Assembly (NCBI RefSeq): GCF_900102375.1
Contig: NZ_FNBO01000001.1
Span: forward strand, 310,001-374,000
Source: Halorubrum xinjiangense
GTDB taxonomy: Archaea > Halobacteriota > Halobacteria > Halobacteriales > Haloferacaceae
DNA: 64,000 nt
Direction: 5' to 3'
This document shows positions 51,719 to 61,231 of the stretch, one piece after another. Position 1 is the stretch's first letter, and every line of letters begins with the position of its first letter. Below the pieces are notes generated by a model. It made no database searches. It was not told the DNA's origin and worked only from the letters and a program-made list of their open reading frames with translations. A program made the translations under genes and the position numbers.

Positions 51719-52717
51719 ATGGAGTGCGACAAGTGCGGGGCCGACGCGATCCACCACGCCGCCTACTCCGGGGCGCACCTCTGTGGCGAACACCTCCGGC
51801 AGTCGGTCGAGAAGCGCGTGAAGCGTCGGGTCCGCGAGGACGGCCTTCTCGATCCGGACGCGACGCCTGACGACCCCGACCGCTGGGTGATCGGGCTCTC
51901 GGGCGGGAAAGACAGCGTCGCGCTGACGCGGATATTAGACGACGTGTTCGGGAAAGACCCCCGCGTGGAGATGCTCGCCTTAACGATCCACGAGGGGATC
52001 GAGGGGTACCGCGACGCCAGCGTCGACGCCTGCGTCGAGCTGGCCGACGAGCTCTCCTTGCGCCACGAGCTCGTCTCCTACGAGGAGGAGTTCGGCGTCC
52101 GGATGGACGACGTCGTCGAGGACGACCCCGAGAACATGGCGGCCTGCGCGTACTGCGGTGTGTTCCGCCGTGACCTCTTAGAGAAGTACGCCGCCGAGTT
52201 CGACGCCGACAAGCTGCTCACCGGCCACAACCTCGACGACGAGGCCCAGACCGCGATGATGAACTTCCTCGAGGGCGACGTGCGACAGGTCGCGAAACAC
52301 TTCGACGCCTCGCTCGGCCCCTTCGACGAGCGCGAGGCGACCGACGCGTTCGTCCCGCGCGCCAAGCCCCTCCGCGACGTACCCGAAAAGGAAATCGCCT
52401 TATACTGCCACGTCCGCGACCTCCCCACGCACATGGCCGAGTGCCCGCACGCCGAGGAGGCGTACCGCGGCGAGATCCAGTCGACGATCCACGAGCTCGA
52501 GGCGAACCACCCCGGCGCGCGCCACTCGATCATGGCCGGCTACGAGGAGCTGTCCGCGCTCGCGGCCGACGCCTACCGCGGGGGCGACGGGGACGACGCC
52601 GACGGCAAAGAAGACGGCGAGAAATCCGCGCTCGGCGAGTGCGAGCGCTGCGGCTCGCAGACGAGCCGCGACGTCTGCCGGAAGTGCCGGCTGCTGGAGT
52701 CGATCGAAGCCGTCTAA
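51719..52717 (+). CDS. ncsA: tRNA 2-thiolation protein NcsA
   Basis: 332 aa, ATG at 51719. N-terminal zinc finger (CDKCGADAIHHAAYSGAHLC), PP-loop ATPase SGGKDSVAL (about 62-70), ACAYCGVFRRDLLEKYA (catalytic CxxC), DKLLTGHNLDDEAQTAMMNF and a C-terminal zinc ribbon CERCGSQTSRDVCRKC. It is the archaeal Ncs6/TtuA-type enzyme that makes 2-thiouridine at tRNA position 34, with sulfur from a SAMP ubiquitin-like protein. The domain order is complete and it looks functional. Confidence 0.9.
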   Translation: MECDKCGADAIHHAAYSGAHLCGEHLRQSVEKRVKRRVREDGLLDPDATPDDPDRWVIGLSGGKDSVALTRILDDVFGKDPRVEMLALTIHEGIEGYRDASVDACVELADELSLRHELVSYEEEFGVRMDDVVEDDPENMAACAYCGVFRRDLLEKYAAEFDADKLLTGHNLDDEAQTAMMNFLEGDVRQVAKHFDASLGPFDEREATDAFVPRAKPLRDVPEKEIALYCHVRDLPTHMAECPHAEEAYRGEIQSTIHELEANHPGARHSIMAGYEELSALAADAYRGGDGDDADGKEDGEKSALGECERCGSQTSRDVCRKCRLLESIEAV

Positions 52718-52793
52718 GCGGGCGAAAAATCGTTCCGCGGACAGCGTCGAAAACGCGGGTTCGTCGCCTGTTCTCCGGGGAAACGGGTGCGAC

Positions 52794-54017
52794 TCAGCGG
52801 ATGACGTCGAGCCCGTTGTTCTTCTCGATCGGGTCGCTGCCGCCGTCGGACTCCCAGCCGCGGTCGGTGCCGCCGGAGACCGCCGGCTCGCCTCGGTTGC
52901 CCCCGCTCTCGTTCGCCTCGGCCGCCCGCTGGCGCGAGTCGCCGAGGTCGTCGCCGTTGACCGCGGCGCGGGACTTGTCCGCCTGCTTCTGGGTGGAGGG
53001 GCCGAGCACCTGCGCGCTCTGGACGCCCGTCATGATCGCCATGACGCGCACCTTCCCCTTGTACTCCTCCTGGATGCGGGCGCCCCAGATCACGTTGGCG
53101 CTCGCCTCCAGCCGCTCGGTGATGTTGTTCGCGATCCCCTCGGCCTCCTTCAGCGTGAGGTCCGGGCCCCCCGTGATGTGGACGAGCCCGCCCGAGGCGC
53201 CGCGGTAGTCGACGTCGAGCAGCGGGTGGTTCATCGCGTCGTTGACCACCTCCTGGGTCTTGTTCTTGTCCTGCGTCTCGCCGACGAGCATGACCGCGAC
53301 GCCGCCCTGGTTCATGATCGTCGACATGTCCGCGTAGTCGAGGTTGATGAGGCTCGGCTGGGTGATCGTCTCCGAGATCCCCTTCACCGTCTCCGCGATG
53401 ATCTGGTCCATCACGGAGAACGCCTTCCCGATCGGCAGGTTCGGAACGTAATCGAGCAGGCGGTTGTTGTCGAGGACGATGATCGAGTCGGCCTCGTTGC
53501 GGAGGTCTTCGAGCCCCTCCTCGGCTTTGACCGTGCGGGCGCGCTCGACGTTGAACGGCGTCGACACCATGCCGACGACGATGGCGCCCTGCTCTTTGGC
53601 GATCTTCGAGACGACCGGCGCCGCGCCGGTGCCCGTGCCGCCGCCCATCCCGGCGGTGACGAAGACGAGGTCGGCGTCGCCGAGCACCTCCTTGATCGTG
53701 CCCTGGGCCATCTCGGTGGCGCGCTCGCCCATCTTGGGGTCGCCGCCGGCGCCGAGCCCCTGCGTGAGCGACTTACCCACGAGGATCTTGGTGTCAGCCT
53801 CGATCATCTTGAGGTGCTGTTTGTCCGTGTTGATGGCGACGGTGTCGGCGCCGTCGACGCCGATGTTGTACAGCCGGTTGACCGTGTTGTTCCCGGCGCC
53901 GCCGGCACCGACGATGACGATCCGGGGGTCCCCGAACTCGTCGTCGTCCATGTCGACGTCCATGTCCCGCTTCTCCGCTTCCGCGTTGTCGAGGGCATCC
54001 TGAACGAGATCTTGCAT
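52794..54017 (-). CDS. ftsZ2: Cell division protein FtsZ2
   Basis: 407 aa, ATG at 54017. The N-terminus ([19 protein letters not shown]) and C-terminal motif NGLDVIR match FtsZ2 rather than FtsZ1 as I recall the Haloferax proteins. GTPase motifs: [38 protein letters not shown] (tubulin signature), [13 protein letters not shown] and the T7 loop NLDYADMS. In haloarchaea FtsZ2 acts with FtsZ1 in constriction of the division ring. It follows cdrS with a 4-bp gap, so the two are co-transcribed. Confidence 0.93.
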   Translation of the reverse strand: MQDLVQDALDNAEAEKRDMDVDMDDDEFGDPRIVIVGAGGAGNNTVNRLYNIGVDGADTVAINTDKQHLKMIEADTKILVGKSLTQGLGAGGDPKMGERATEMAQGTIKEVLGDADLVFVTAGMGGGTGTGAAPVVSKIAKEQGAIVVGMVSTPFNVERARTVKAEEGLEDLRNEADSIIVLDNNRLLDYVPNLPIGKAFSVMDQIIAETVKGISETITQPSLINLDYADMSTIMNQGGVAVMLVGETQDKNKTQEVVNDAMNHPLLDVDYRGASGGLVHITGGPDLTLKEAEGIANNITERLEASANVIWGARIQEEYKGKVRVMAIMTGVQSAQVLGPSTQKQADKSRAAVNGDDLGDSRQRAAEANESGGNRGEPAVSGGTDRGWESDGGSDPIEKNNGLDVIR

Positions 54018-54021
54018 CAGT

Positions 54022-54201
54022 TTACACCTTCGCCCAGTTGCGGTTGCGGCCGCGCTCGTCGCGCTCGCCGTCCTGTTCGTTCAACATGTCGCGGACGGCC
54101 GACCGGATCGCCTCGCTCCGGTTCGGGAACTCGCCCGTCTCCACCATCTGTTCGACCTCGTCGATCTGCTGTTTCGGGATTCGTAGTGTCACACGCTCCA
54201 T
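54022..54201 (-). CDS. cdrS: Cell division regulator CdrS (ribbon-helix-helix)
   Basis: 59 aa from ATG 54201. [20 protein letters not shown] followed by [20 protein letters not shown] is a canonical ribbon-helix-helix DNA-binding domain; the C-terminus is short and charged ([16 protein letters not shown]). Known from Halobacterium as CdrS, which controls ftsZ2 expression and division. The gene is directly upstream of ftsZ2. Confidence 0.92.
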   Translation of the reverse strand: MERVTLRIPKQQIDEVEQMVETGEFPNRSEAIRSAVRDMLNEQDGERDERGRNRNWAKV

Positions 54202-54417
54202 TGGTATTCCCCCGGTAAGACGGCGAACACGCGACGCGTGTGTCTTACAGCGCGAAACCGCCCGACTGCGGGGCGACACCCCGCATCGGACGCCTGCTGT
54301 AAGACGACCGTCTTACGCAACTGAAGTCACCGAGGCTACCATTATAAAACTATCGGAGGCTGTAAGACAGAGCGTGAAAACGCCCGAGTAGTCGCGTATA
54401 CAGGCCCCTACAGCCGA
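54202..54417 (-). promoter_or_regulatory. cdrS-ftsZ2 promoter with GTAAGAC operator motifs
   Basis: Minus-strand TATA box TTTTATAAT (54341-54349). Around it are GTAAGAC or its complement GTCTTAC at 54215-54221, 54242-54248, 54299-54305, 54310-54316 and 54362-54368. The pair 54299/54310 forms a perfect inverted repeat with a 4-bp spacer downstream of the TATA box; 54362 is just upstream of it. One more copy lies inside cdrL (54629-54635). CdrL is reported to bind this operon's promoter; assigning these motifs to it is inference. Confidence 0.7.
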
Positions 54418-55023
54418 TTACGGATCTTTCAGGACGTCCGCAGCCGGGGTCCGACGCCCGCAGCTAGGGCAGAACGCCCAGTCGGTGCGGAGCTCGTCGC
54501 CGCACTCACAGAAGGCCCTGTGGGATTGTTTCTCTCCGCAGTTCGGGCAGTATACGTGGTCAGACGGGACGATTTCGCCACATCCGCCGCAAGCGTTTTC
54601 GCGCGTTTGCGCGCCCGGACTGGCGTCTGTCTTACGCGTATTCGTATCCACCTCGCCGGCCGTCTCACGCGTCACACGCACGTCGTCGTCCCGGTCGTCG
54701 GAGTCGGCGCTCGGGGCGTCGAGCGTGACGTTTACGTTGATTTCGCCGGCGTTTCCGGGCGTATACGCCCGCGTCGCTGCGCCGCTCGCCGGACCGAGCC
54801 GCTCGTCTAACGCGGCGTCGAGCCGCTCCGCGATCAGCTCGTCGACGCGTTCGGCGAGGACGTCGTCGACGCTCCCGGCCGCCGCGTCGGACGCGTCGGA
54901 CGCGCTCCCCTCCCCGTCGAGGTGCGTCCGGAGCGCCTCCCGCATCACCTCGCTTTTGGAGGCGTCACACGCTTCCAGCCGGTCGACGAGATCGTCGTCC
55001 GCCCGGAAGGTGATCTTGCTCAT
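54418..55023 (-). CDS. cdrL: Cell division regulator CdrL
   Basis: 201 aa, ATG at 55023. N-terminal ribbon-helix-helix (MSKITFRADDDLVDRLEACD, KSEVMREALRTHLDG), a disordered Ala/Asp linker, and two C-terminal zinc ribbons (CGGCGEIVPSDHVYCPNC and CECGDELRTDWAFCPSC). It pairs with CdrS in regulating ftsZ2. The gene contains a GTCTTAC motif (54629-54635) on the sense-opposite strand. Confidence 0.9.
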   Translation of the reverse strand: MSKITFRADDDLVDRLEACDASKSEVMREALRTHLDGEGSASDASDAAAGSVDDVLAERVDELIAERLDAALDERLGPASGAATRAYTPGNAGEINVNVTLDAPSADSDDRDDDVRVTRETAGEVDTNTRKTDASPGAQTRENACGGCGEIVPSDHVYCPNCGEKQSHRAFCECGDELRTDWAFCPSCGRRTPAADVLKDP

Positions 55024-55181
55024 ACCGAAGGGGTATCCCCGGTCAGTACAAGTATCTTCCCCTGTCGTCTGACACGTTTCACGACGCCGAGATGTTCAGC
55101 GGACGGCGGCAGAATCGTGCGGGTTGGTCACACGTGTGTCTGACGCAGATTTATACGCGTCGCGCGAGCATGCGTGTGTAT

Positions 55182-55652
55182 ATGAGTAACCGCGTCGAGG
55201 ACCTCGAACGGCAGGTCGCGGAGCTACAGGCGGCGGTCAACGGGCTCACCGAGGAGCTCGTCGAGATGAAAGAGCGCGTCCGACAGCTGGAAGACGAGCG
55301 GTCGGTCGCGGTCGAGGCCGGCGCCGCCGGGGCGACGGCCGGCTCCGAGACGGCGGACGCCACGGCGGACGACGCGGCGAGCGACCGACCTTCGGGGGAC
55401 GACGCCGCGGAGGCGGCCGGCGGCGAGCGGACGACCCACTCCGACGACCACGTCGACGTCTTCGAGTCCGTCGAGGAGCCGTCCGACGGCGCCGAAGCGG
55501 AGGCGGCGACGGCGGACGACGCGGGCGAGGGAGACGACGTCATCGTCCCCGAGCAGTCGGCGACGACGCCCGACGCCGACGCGGCGGCCGAGGAGTCCGC
55601 CGAGGACGACGAGGGCGAGTCGAGCGAGGGCGACGACATCATCGTCGCGTAA
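55182..55652 (+). CDS. Coiled-coil protein upstream of smc
   Basis: 156 aa from ATG 55182 (MRVYMSN start at 55170 is possible). An N-terminal coiled coil (about 3-43; VEDLERQVAELQAAVNGLTE, MKERVRQLEDERSVAVEA) and a long acidic disordered tail ending in two similar motifs, EGDDVIVPEQ and EGDDIIVA. It lies 16 bp before smc and is probably in its operon. The resemblance to DUF7518-like haloarchaeal proteins is from memory. It may be an SMC partner; not proven. Confidence 0.75.
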   Translation: MSNRVEDLERQVAELQAAVNGLTEELVEMKERVRQLEDERSVAVEAGAAGATAGSETADATADDAASDRPSGDDAAEAAGGERTTHSDDHVDVFESVEEPSDGAEAEAATADDAGEGDDVIVPEQSATTPDADAAAEESAEDDEGESSEGDDIIVA

Positions 55653-55668
55653 GCGGTCGTCAGACCAC

Positions 55669-58600
55669 ATGCACATCACTGAAGTCGTTCTGGACGGGTT
55701 CAAGAGCTTCGGGCGAACGACGAGAATCCCCTTTTACGAGGACTTCACCGTCGTCACCGGCCCGAACGGCTCCGGGAAGTCGAACATCATCGACGGCGTG
55801 CTGTTCGCGCTCGGGCTCGCCCGCACCCGCGGGATCCGCGCCCAGAAGCTCACCGACCTCATCTACAACCCCGGCCACGACGACGGCGAGGCCGCCGACG
55901 GGCCGAGCGAGGCCTCCGTCACGGTCGTGCTCTCCAACGAGGACGGCACCCTCGACCGCTCGCAGGTGGTCTCTGCGGCCGGCACGGAGAACGTCGGCGA
56001 CGTCTCCGAGATCACGATCAAACGGCGCGTGAAGGAGACCGAGGACAACTACTACTCGTACTACTACCTCAACGGCCGGTCGGTGAACCTCTCTGACGTC
56101 CAGGACCTGCTCGCGGCCGCGGGCGTCACCCCGGAGGGGTACAACGTGGTGATGCAGGGCGACGTCACCGAGATCATTAACATGACCCCCTACCAGCGGC
56201 GGGGGATCATCGACGAGATCGCGGGCGTCGCGGAGTTCGACGAGAAGAAGGAGGCGGCCTACGAGGAGCTCGACACGGTCGAAGACCGGATCGGCGAGGC
56301 GGACCTCCGCATCGGCGAGAAGCAGGACCGGCTCGACCAGCTCGCCGACGAGCGCGAGACCGCCCTCCAGTACCAGGATCTCCGCGACGAGCTCGAGGAG
56401 TACCGCGGGTTCCGCAAGGCCTCCGAGCTCGAGGAGAAGCGCGACGCGCTCGCGGGCGTCGAGGGCGACATCGACGAGGCCGAGACCGACCTCGAAGGAC
56501 TCCGCGAGGAGCTCGACGCCAGACAGGGGAAGCTCACTCGCTTGGAGGAAGACTTAGCGGACCTCAATCACGAGATCGAGACGAAGGGCGAGGACGAACA
56601 GATCCAGATCCGCTCGGAGATCGAAGAGATCAAAGGCGAGGTCTCGCGGCTGGAGGACAGGATCGAGTCGGCCGAGTCGCGCGCCGAGTCGGCCGAGAAC
56701 GACCGGCGCCAGGCGTTCGTCCAGATAGACAGGAAAGAGGAGAAGATCGAGGAACTCGACGCGGAGATCCGCGAGACGAAAGTGGAGAAGGCGTCGGTGA
56801 AGTCGGAGCTGGCGACGAAGCGCTCCAAGCTGGCCGACGTCGAGGCCGAGATCGAGGGGGCCGACACCGAGTTCGACGAGCTGAAAGCCGAGCTGTCGGA
56901 GAAGAAGGAGGCGATCGAGACGCTCCGCGAGGAGAAAAACGAGACGCAACGCGAGAAGGACCGGCTGCTCGACGAGGCCCGCCGCCGCTCGAACGCCGTG
57001 AGCGAGGCCCGCGAGGAGTTAGAGGCGGCCCGCGAGTCGCTCCCGGAACACAAGGCGCGGATCTCCGAGCTGAAAGGCGAGCTCGACAAAGCCGAGAAGA
57101 ACCAGGCGACCATCGAGGACGCGGTCGCCGACCTGTTCGCCGAGAAGGCCGAAAAGCAGGAGCGGTTAGAGGATATCGAGGGGACGCTGCGCGAGAAGCA
57201 GAACGAGTACGCCAAGCTGGAGGCGGCCGCCGACCAGCGCGGCGACGCCTCCTGGCCCCGGGCTGTCACCGAGGTGAAGAACGGGGGCATCGACGGCGTC
57301 CACGGCGCCGTCGGCGAACTGGGGTCGGTCGAGGCCGAGTACGCCGAGGCCTGCGAGACCGCCGCCGGCGGCCGGCTGGCGAACGTCGTCGTCGACGACG
57401 ACGGCGTCGGCTCGACCTGTATCGACTACCTCAAACAACGGAACGCGGGGCGGGCGACGTTCCTCCCCATCACGAAGATGGACGACCGGAGCCTGCCGCG
57501 GAAGCCCTCGCTGCCGGGCGTCGTTGACTTCGCGCGAAACCTCGTCGACTACGACGCCGAGTACGAGTCGATCTTCTCGTACGTGCTCGGCTCGACGCTC
57601 GTCGTCGAGGACATGGCGACCGCCCGCGAGCTGATGGGCGACTACCGGATGGTCACGCTCGACGGCGACCTCGTCGAGAAGTCCGGCGCGATGACCGGCG
57701 GCTCCGGCGGCGGCTCCCGCTACTCGTTCACGAAGTCCGGCGGCGGGAAGCTCGAACGGCTCGCGACCGAGATATCCGACCTCGAAGACGAGCGGCAGTC
57801 GGTCCAGTCAGAGATCGACGCGCTCGACGACGACATCGAGGACGCGCGCGACCGCAAGGCCGACGCGGCCGAGCGCGTCCGGTCGCTGGAGGCGGACGTC
57901 GAGCGCGCCGAGGACGACCTCGCCGAGGCCGAAGCCCGGATCGAGGAGCTGGAGGCCGAGCTGGAGGAGCTTGAGGCCGAACGCGAGTCGGTCGACGCGG
58001 AGATGACGGCCTTAGACGAGCAGCTCGCGGAGACCGACGCGGAGATCGACGAGGTCGCCGCCGAGATCGACGAGATCGAGGCCGAGCTCGCCGACTCGAA
58101 GATCCCGGAGCTCTCCGAGCGCGCCGACGAGATCCGCGCCGAGATCGGCGAGTTGGAAGGCCGGATGGACTCGCTCGACGGGCGGATAAACGAGCTGGAG
58201 TTAGAGAAGGGGTACGCCGAAGACGCCGTCGACGACCTCCACGACGACGTCGAGGAGGCGCAGAACGCGAAGGCGGAGGCCGAGGAGGCGATCGCCGACC
58301 ACGAGGCCGCGATCGAGGAGAAGGAGGCGGAGTTAGCGGAAAAGCAGGAGGCGATCGCCGACTTAGAGGAGGAGCTCACGGAGCTGAAATCGGAGCGCGA
58401 GGAGCTCCGCGAGGAGATCCGGGAGGCGACCCGGAAGCGCGACGAGCAGCGGTCGCTCGTCTCGGAGGCCGAGTCCGACCTCTCCGATCTCACCGACCGC
58501 CGCGACCGCCTGGAGTGGGAGATAGACGAGCTGGAGTCGCAGGTGGGCGCCTACGACGCCGACGAAATTCCCGACCTCGACGAGGTGGAGTCGCGGATCG

Positions 58601-59253
58601 AGGCGCTCGAGTCGGAGATGGAGGCGCTCGAACCCGTGAACATGCTCGCGATCGACGAGTACGACGAGGTCCAGGCGGCCCTCGACGAGCTTCAGGAGCG
58701 CCGCGACGTCCTCGTCGAGGAGCGCGACGCCATCGAGGAGCGCATCGAGGGGTACGAGGCGGCGAAAAAGGAGACGTTCATGGAGACGTTCGAGTCGATC
58801 AACGACCACTTCCGGGACATCTTCGCGCGGCTCTCGGCCGGGACCGGCGAGCTCGTCTTGGAGAACCCCGAGGACCCGTTCGAGGAGGGGCTGACGATGA
58901 AGGCACAACCCGCGGACAAGCCGGTCCAGCGGCTCGACGCGATGAGCGGCGGGGAGAAGTCGCTCACCGCCCTCTCCTTTATTTTCGCCGTCCAGCGGCA
59001 CAACCCCGCCCCGTTTTACGCCTTAGACGAGATCGACGCGTTCCTCGACGCGGTCAACGCCGAGCGCGTCGGCGAGATGATCGAGGAGCTGGCCGCGGAC
59101 GCGCAGTTCGTCGTCGTCGGGCACCGCTCGGCGCTTTTAGAGCGCTCGGACCGCGCCATCGGCGTCACGATGCAGGGCGACAACCTCTCGGCGGTGACCG
59201 GGATGCAGTTCGGCGACGACGCGGACGAGGAAGGGGTGAGCGCGGATGACTGA
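55669..59253 (+). CDS. smc: Chromosome segregation protein SMC
   Basis: 1194 aa. N-terminal ATPase half (VLDGFKSFGRTTRIPFYEDF, Walker A GPNGSGKSNIIDG), long antiparallel coiled coils (about 170-505 and 680-1025), hinge domain (about 515-665; GVHGAVGELGSVEAEYAEAC, MTGGSGGGSRYSF), then the C-terminal half with the signature LDAMSGGEKSLTALSFIFAV and Walker B FYALDEIDAFLD. SMC dimers with ScpA compact and separate chromosomes. It overlaps scpA by 8 bp. Confidence 0.96.
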   Translation: MHITEVVLDGFKSFGRTTRIPFYEDFTVVTGPNGSGKSNIIDGVLFALGLARTRGIRAQKLTDLIYNPGHDDGEAADGPSEASVTVVLSNEDGTLDRSQVVSAAGTENVGDVSEITIKRRVKETEDNYYSYYYLNGRSVNLSDVQDLLAAAGVTPEGYNVVMQGDVTEIINMTPYQRRGIIDEIAGVAEFDEKKEAAYEELDTVEDRIGEADLRIGEKQDRLDQLADERETALQYQDLRDELEEYRGFRKASELEEKRDALAGVEGDIDEAETDLEGLREELDARQGKLTRLEEDLADLNHEIETKGEDEQIQIRSEIEEIKGEVSRLEDRIESAESRAESAENDRRQAFVQIDRKEEKIEELDAEIRETKVEKASVKSELATKRSKLADVEAEIEGADTEFDELKAELSEKKEAIETLREEKNETQREKDRLLDEARRRSNAVSEAREELEAARESLPEHKARISELKGELDKAEKNQATIEDAVADLFAEKAEKQERLEDIEGTLREKQNEYAKLEAAADQRGDASWPRAVTEVKNGGIDGVHGAVGELGSVEAEYAEACETAAGGRLANVVVDDDGVGSTCIDYLKQRNAGRATFLPITKMDDRSLPRKPSLPGVVDFARNLVDYDAEYESIFSYVLGSTLVVEDMATARELMGDYRMVTLDGDLVEKSGAMTGGSGGGSRYSFTKSGGGKLERLATEISDLEDERQSVQSEIDALDDDIEDARDRKADAAERVRSLEADVERAEDDLAEAEARIEELEAELEELEAERESVDAEMTALDEQLAETDAEIDEVAAEIDEIEAELADSKIPELSERADEIRAEIGELEGRMDSLDGRINELELEKGYAEDAVDDLHDDVEEAQNAKAEAEEAIADHEAAIEEKEAELAEKQEAIADLEEELTELKSEREELREEIREATRKRDEQRSLVSEAESDLSDLTDRRDRLEWEIDELESQVGAYDADEIPDLDEVESRIEALESEMEALEPVNMLAIDEYDEVQAALDELQERRDVLVEERDAIEERIEGYEAAKKETFMETFESINDHFRDIFARLSAGTGELVLENPEDPFEEGLTMKAQPADKPVQRLDAMSGGEKSLTALSFIFAVQRHNPAPFYALDEIDAFLDAVNAERVGEMIEELAADAQFVVVGHRSALLERSDRAIGVTMQGDNLSAVTGMQFGDDADEEGVSADD

Positions 59254-60325
59254 CGAGGACGACGGCGCCGCCGACGGCGGCGTTCCGGACCTCGACCTGA
59301 CGAGCGAGCGCGACGGGGCGGACCCCTTCGCGGACGACGCCCCGGGAGGCGACGGACCCGACTCGGCCGACGAAGCCGACGCGGGCTCGGCCGGCGGTTC
59401 CGGCGCCGACGAAGCCGACGCGGACATCGCCGACAAAGCCGATGCGGACGTCGCCGACGCTTCCGACGCGGACTCGACAGACGAACCCGACCCGGACGTG
59501 CCCAATGTTACCACGCCGGGCGAGGCCGACGACGACGAGGTCGAGCCCGTGGAGCTCCTCGTCCAGCTCGCCGAGGAGGGCGAGATCGAGCCGTGGGATA
59601 TCGACATCGTCCAGGTGACGGACGCGTTCTTAGAGAAACTCGACGAGACGGACCTCCGGACGACCGGGCGGGCGCTGTTCTACGCCAGCGTCCTGCTCCG
59701 GATGAAAAGCGACGGCATGCTGGCGGACGACGACGAAGAGACGGAGCCCGAGCCGGAGCCGTGGGAGGTCGCGATGGAGGGCGGCGCGCCCGACCCGGCC
59801 GACGGCGACTTCGACCCCGTCGACAAGCTGGAGGCCGAGATGGACCGCCGGCTCGACCGCAAGAACACCCGCGGGTCGCCGGAGACGCTCGACGAGCTGG
59901 TCCGCGAGCTGCGCGAGGCCGAGCGCGGCTCGTGGTGGAAGGACTCCCGCGAGTACGACACCTCCGAGTCGCCCCACGGCCACGCCCGCGGCACGCAGAC
60001 GCTCGACTACCACGCCGGCGACGAGTTCCGGCAGGACGGGGAGCCGACCGCGGGCGAGGCGACCGACCGCACCCACGACGAGGACATCGAGGAGGTGATA
60101 GTGGAGATCGACACCGCCCTCAGGACCCACTTCGACCGCGGGCGCACGGAGGTCCTGTTCGCGGAGATCGAGACCGCGGGCGGCCGCCCGTTCATAACGT
60201 ACCTCGCGCTGCTTTTCATGGCCCACCGCGGCTCGGTCCGGCTCCAGCAGGACGACCTGTTCGGCGACCTGTGGGTGAAGGACCCGACGGCGATGACCGG
60301 CGAGTCGGAAGCGATCGCGGACTAA
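59246..60325 (+). CDS. scpA: Segregation and condensation protein ScpA (kleisin)
   Basis: 359 aa, ATG at 59246 inside the smc end. A disordered acidic N-terminus with four Asp/Ala segments (about 1-85) precedes the kleisin N-domain PVELLVQLAEEGEIEPWDID, then IVQVTDAFLEKLDETDLRTT and GRALFYASVLLRMKSDGML, which binds the SMC neck. The C-terminal winged helix (IVEIDTALRTHFDRGRTEVL, FITYLALLFMAHRGSVRLQQ) binds the SMC head. ScpB is not adjacent. Confidence 0.93.
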   Translation: MTDEDDGAADGGVPDLDLTSERDGADPFADDAPGGDGPDSADEADAGSAGGSGADEADADIADKADADVADASDADSTDEPDPDVPNVTTPGEADDDEVEPVELLVQLAEEGEIEPWDIDIVQVTDAFLEKLDETDLRTTGRALFYASVLLRMKSDGMLADDDEETEPEPEPWEVAMEGGAPDPADGDFDPVDKLEAEMDRRLDRKNTRGSPETLDELVRELREAERGSWWKDSREYDTSESPHGHARGTQTLDYHAGDEFRQDGEPTAGEATDRTHDEDIEEVIVEIDTALRTHFDRGRTEVLFAEIETAGGRPFITYLALLFMAHRGSVRLQQDDLFGDLWVKDPTAMTGESEAIAD

Positions 60326-60374
60326 CAGCTTTTCGAGAACACAGCAGCAGGTCTCCAGTACGTGTGTTCTGCTA

Positions 60375-60605
60375 CATCGACGGTGAACACCGCCAAATCC
60401 CCAGCCATTCGTTTATAAATAGCCGACAGCTGATCGGTGACACCGACCTCCAAAGCCTCAGCCGTGAGTCCCGCCCGGCACGGCGACCGCACCGCAGCCT
60501 CACGCCTCCCCAGCCTCGCGGCTCCCTCCGCTTCGCTCCGGTCGCCGCGTCCCTCGCGCGTGCGACTCGCGCCCTCCGGGCGCTCGTCGGCACGCGCCAC
60601 CGTGG
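60375..60605 (-). repeat. Structured intergenic element, copy F (shortened)
   Basis: Read on the minus strand, starting GTGGCGCG at 60600. It keeps hairpin 1 (GACGAGCGCCC/GGGCGCGAGTC), hairpin 2 (GCGGC...GCCGC) and the block GAGGCTGGGGAGGCGTGAGG. The block AAAGGGGCAG and the whole terminal hairpin are missing; GGGACTCACGGCTGAGGCTTTGG joins the two sides directly. Tail units start at 60461 and 60404 (57 bp), with TTTATAAA near 60412-60419 facing the end of scpA. Confidence 0.7.
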
Positions 60606-60695
60606 GTCGTGTGAGCGAGCGTCCGACGTCGACAACCCCCGGCCGGTTGTCGCCGGTTCCGACATCGGTTTGTCGCCGGGCCGCCGCGGATCGCC

Positions 60696-61214
60696 GTGAG
60701 CGATTCCCCGACCGGGGTCGACCGCGACCCCGACCCGCGACCGTTGCGCGAGGACCCGCCGGCCGAGAGCCGCCGGACCCGGCTCTGGCGGCTCGGGTTC
60801 AACCTCCTTCCCGCGTACCGGGGCACGGGGGCGCGCGTCGACCACATCGCCGCCGACTGGCGCTACATCCGGATCCGCGTCCCGTTCAACTGGCGCACGC
60901 GGAACGCGGTTGGAACGGTGTTCGGCGGCAGCATCTACGGCGCGATCGACCCGGTGTACATGACGATGCTCCGACGGATCCTCGGTGACGACTTCACCGT
61001 GTGGGACAAGTCGGCCGCGCTGGAGTTCATCGAGCCCGGTCGCGAGGCGCTGTACGCGGAGTTCGACCTGCCGGTCGCGGAGACGGAAGCGATCCGCGAC
61101 GCGCTCGAGCCCGGCGAGTCGACCGACCGCAACTACCTCGTCTCGCTCGTCGACGAGGCCGGGGAGGTCCACGCGGCCTGCGAGAAGACGCTGTACGTGC
61201 GCCGCGACGCCTGA
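60696..61214 (+). CDS. DUF4442 hot-dog-fold protein
   Basis: 172 aa from GTG 60696. After a Pro/Arg/Asp leader come RLGFNLLPAYRGTGARVDHI, WRYIRIRVPFNWRTRNAVGT and VFGGSIYGAIDPVYMTMLRR, the DUF4442 variant of the PaaI-like thioesterase hot-dog fold. The catalytic Asp/Glu of classical PaaI enzymes is not obvious. Possibly an acyl-CoA-related enzyme or binding protein; unproven. Confidence 0.83.
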   Translation: MSDSPTGVDRDPDPRPLREDPPAESRRTRLWRLGFNLLPAYRGTGARVDHIAADWRYIRIRVPFNWRTRNAVGTVFGGSIYGAIDPVYMTMLRRILGDDFTVWDKSAALEFIEPGREALYAEFDLPVAETEAIRDALEPGESTDRNYLVSLVDEAGEVHAACEKTLYVRRDA

Positions 61215-61231
61215 ATCGGTCCCGCCCCGAA

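Noticed and set aside
55024-55181. Replication origin between cdrL and the smc operon
   Set aside because: No Orc1/Cdc6 gene, no origin recognition box pair and no long AT-rich unwinding element.
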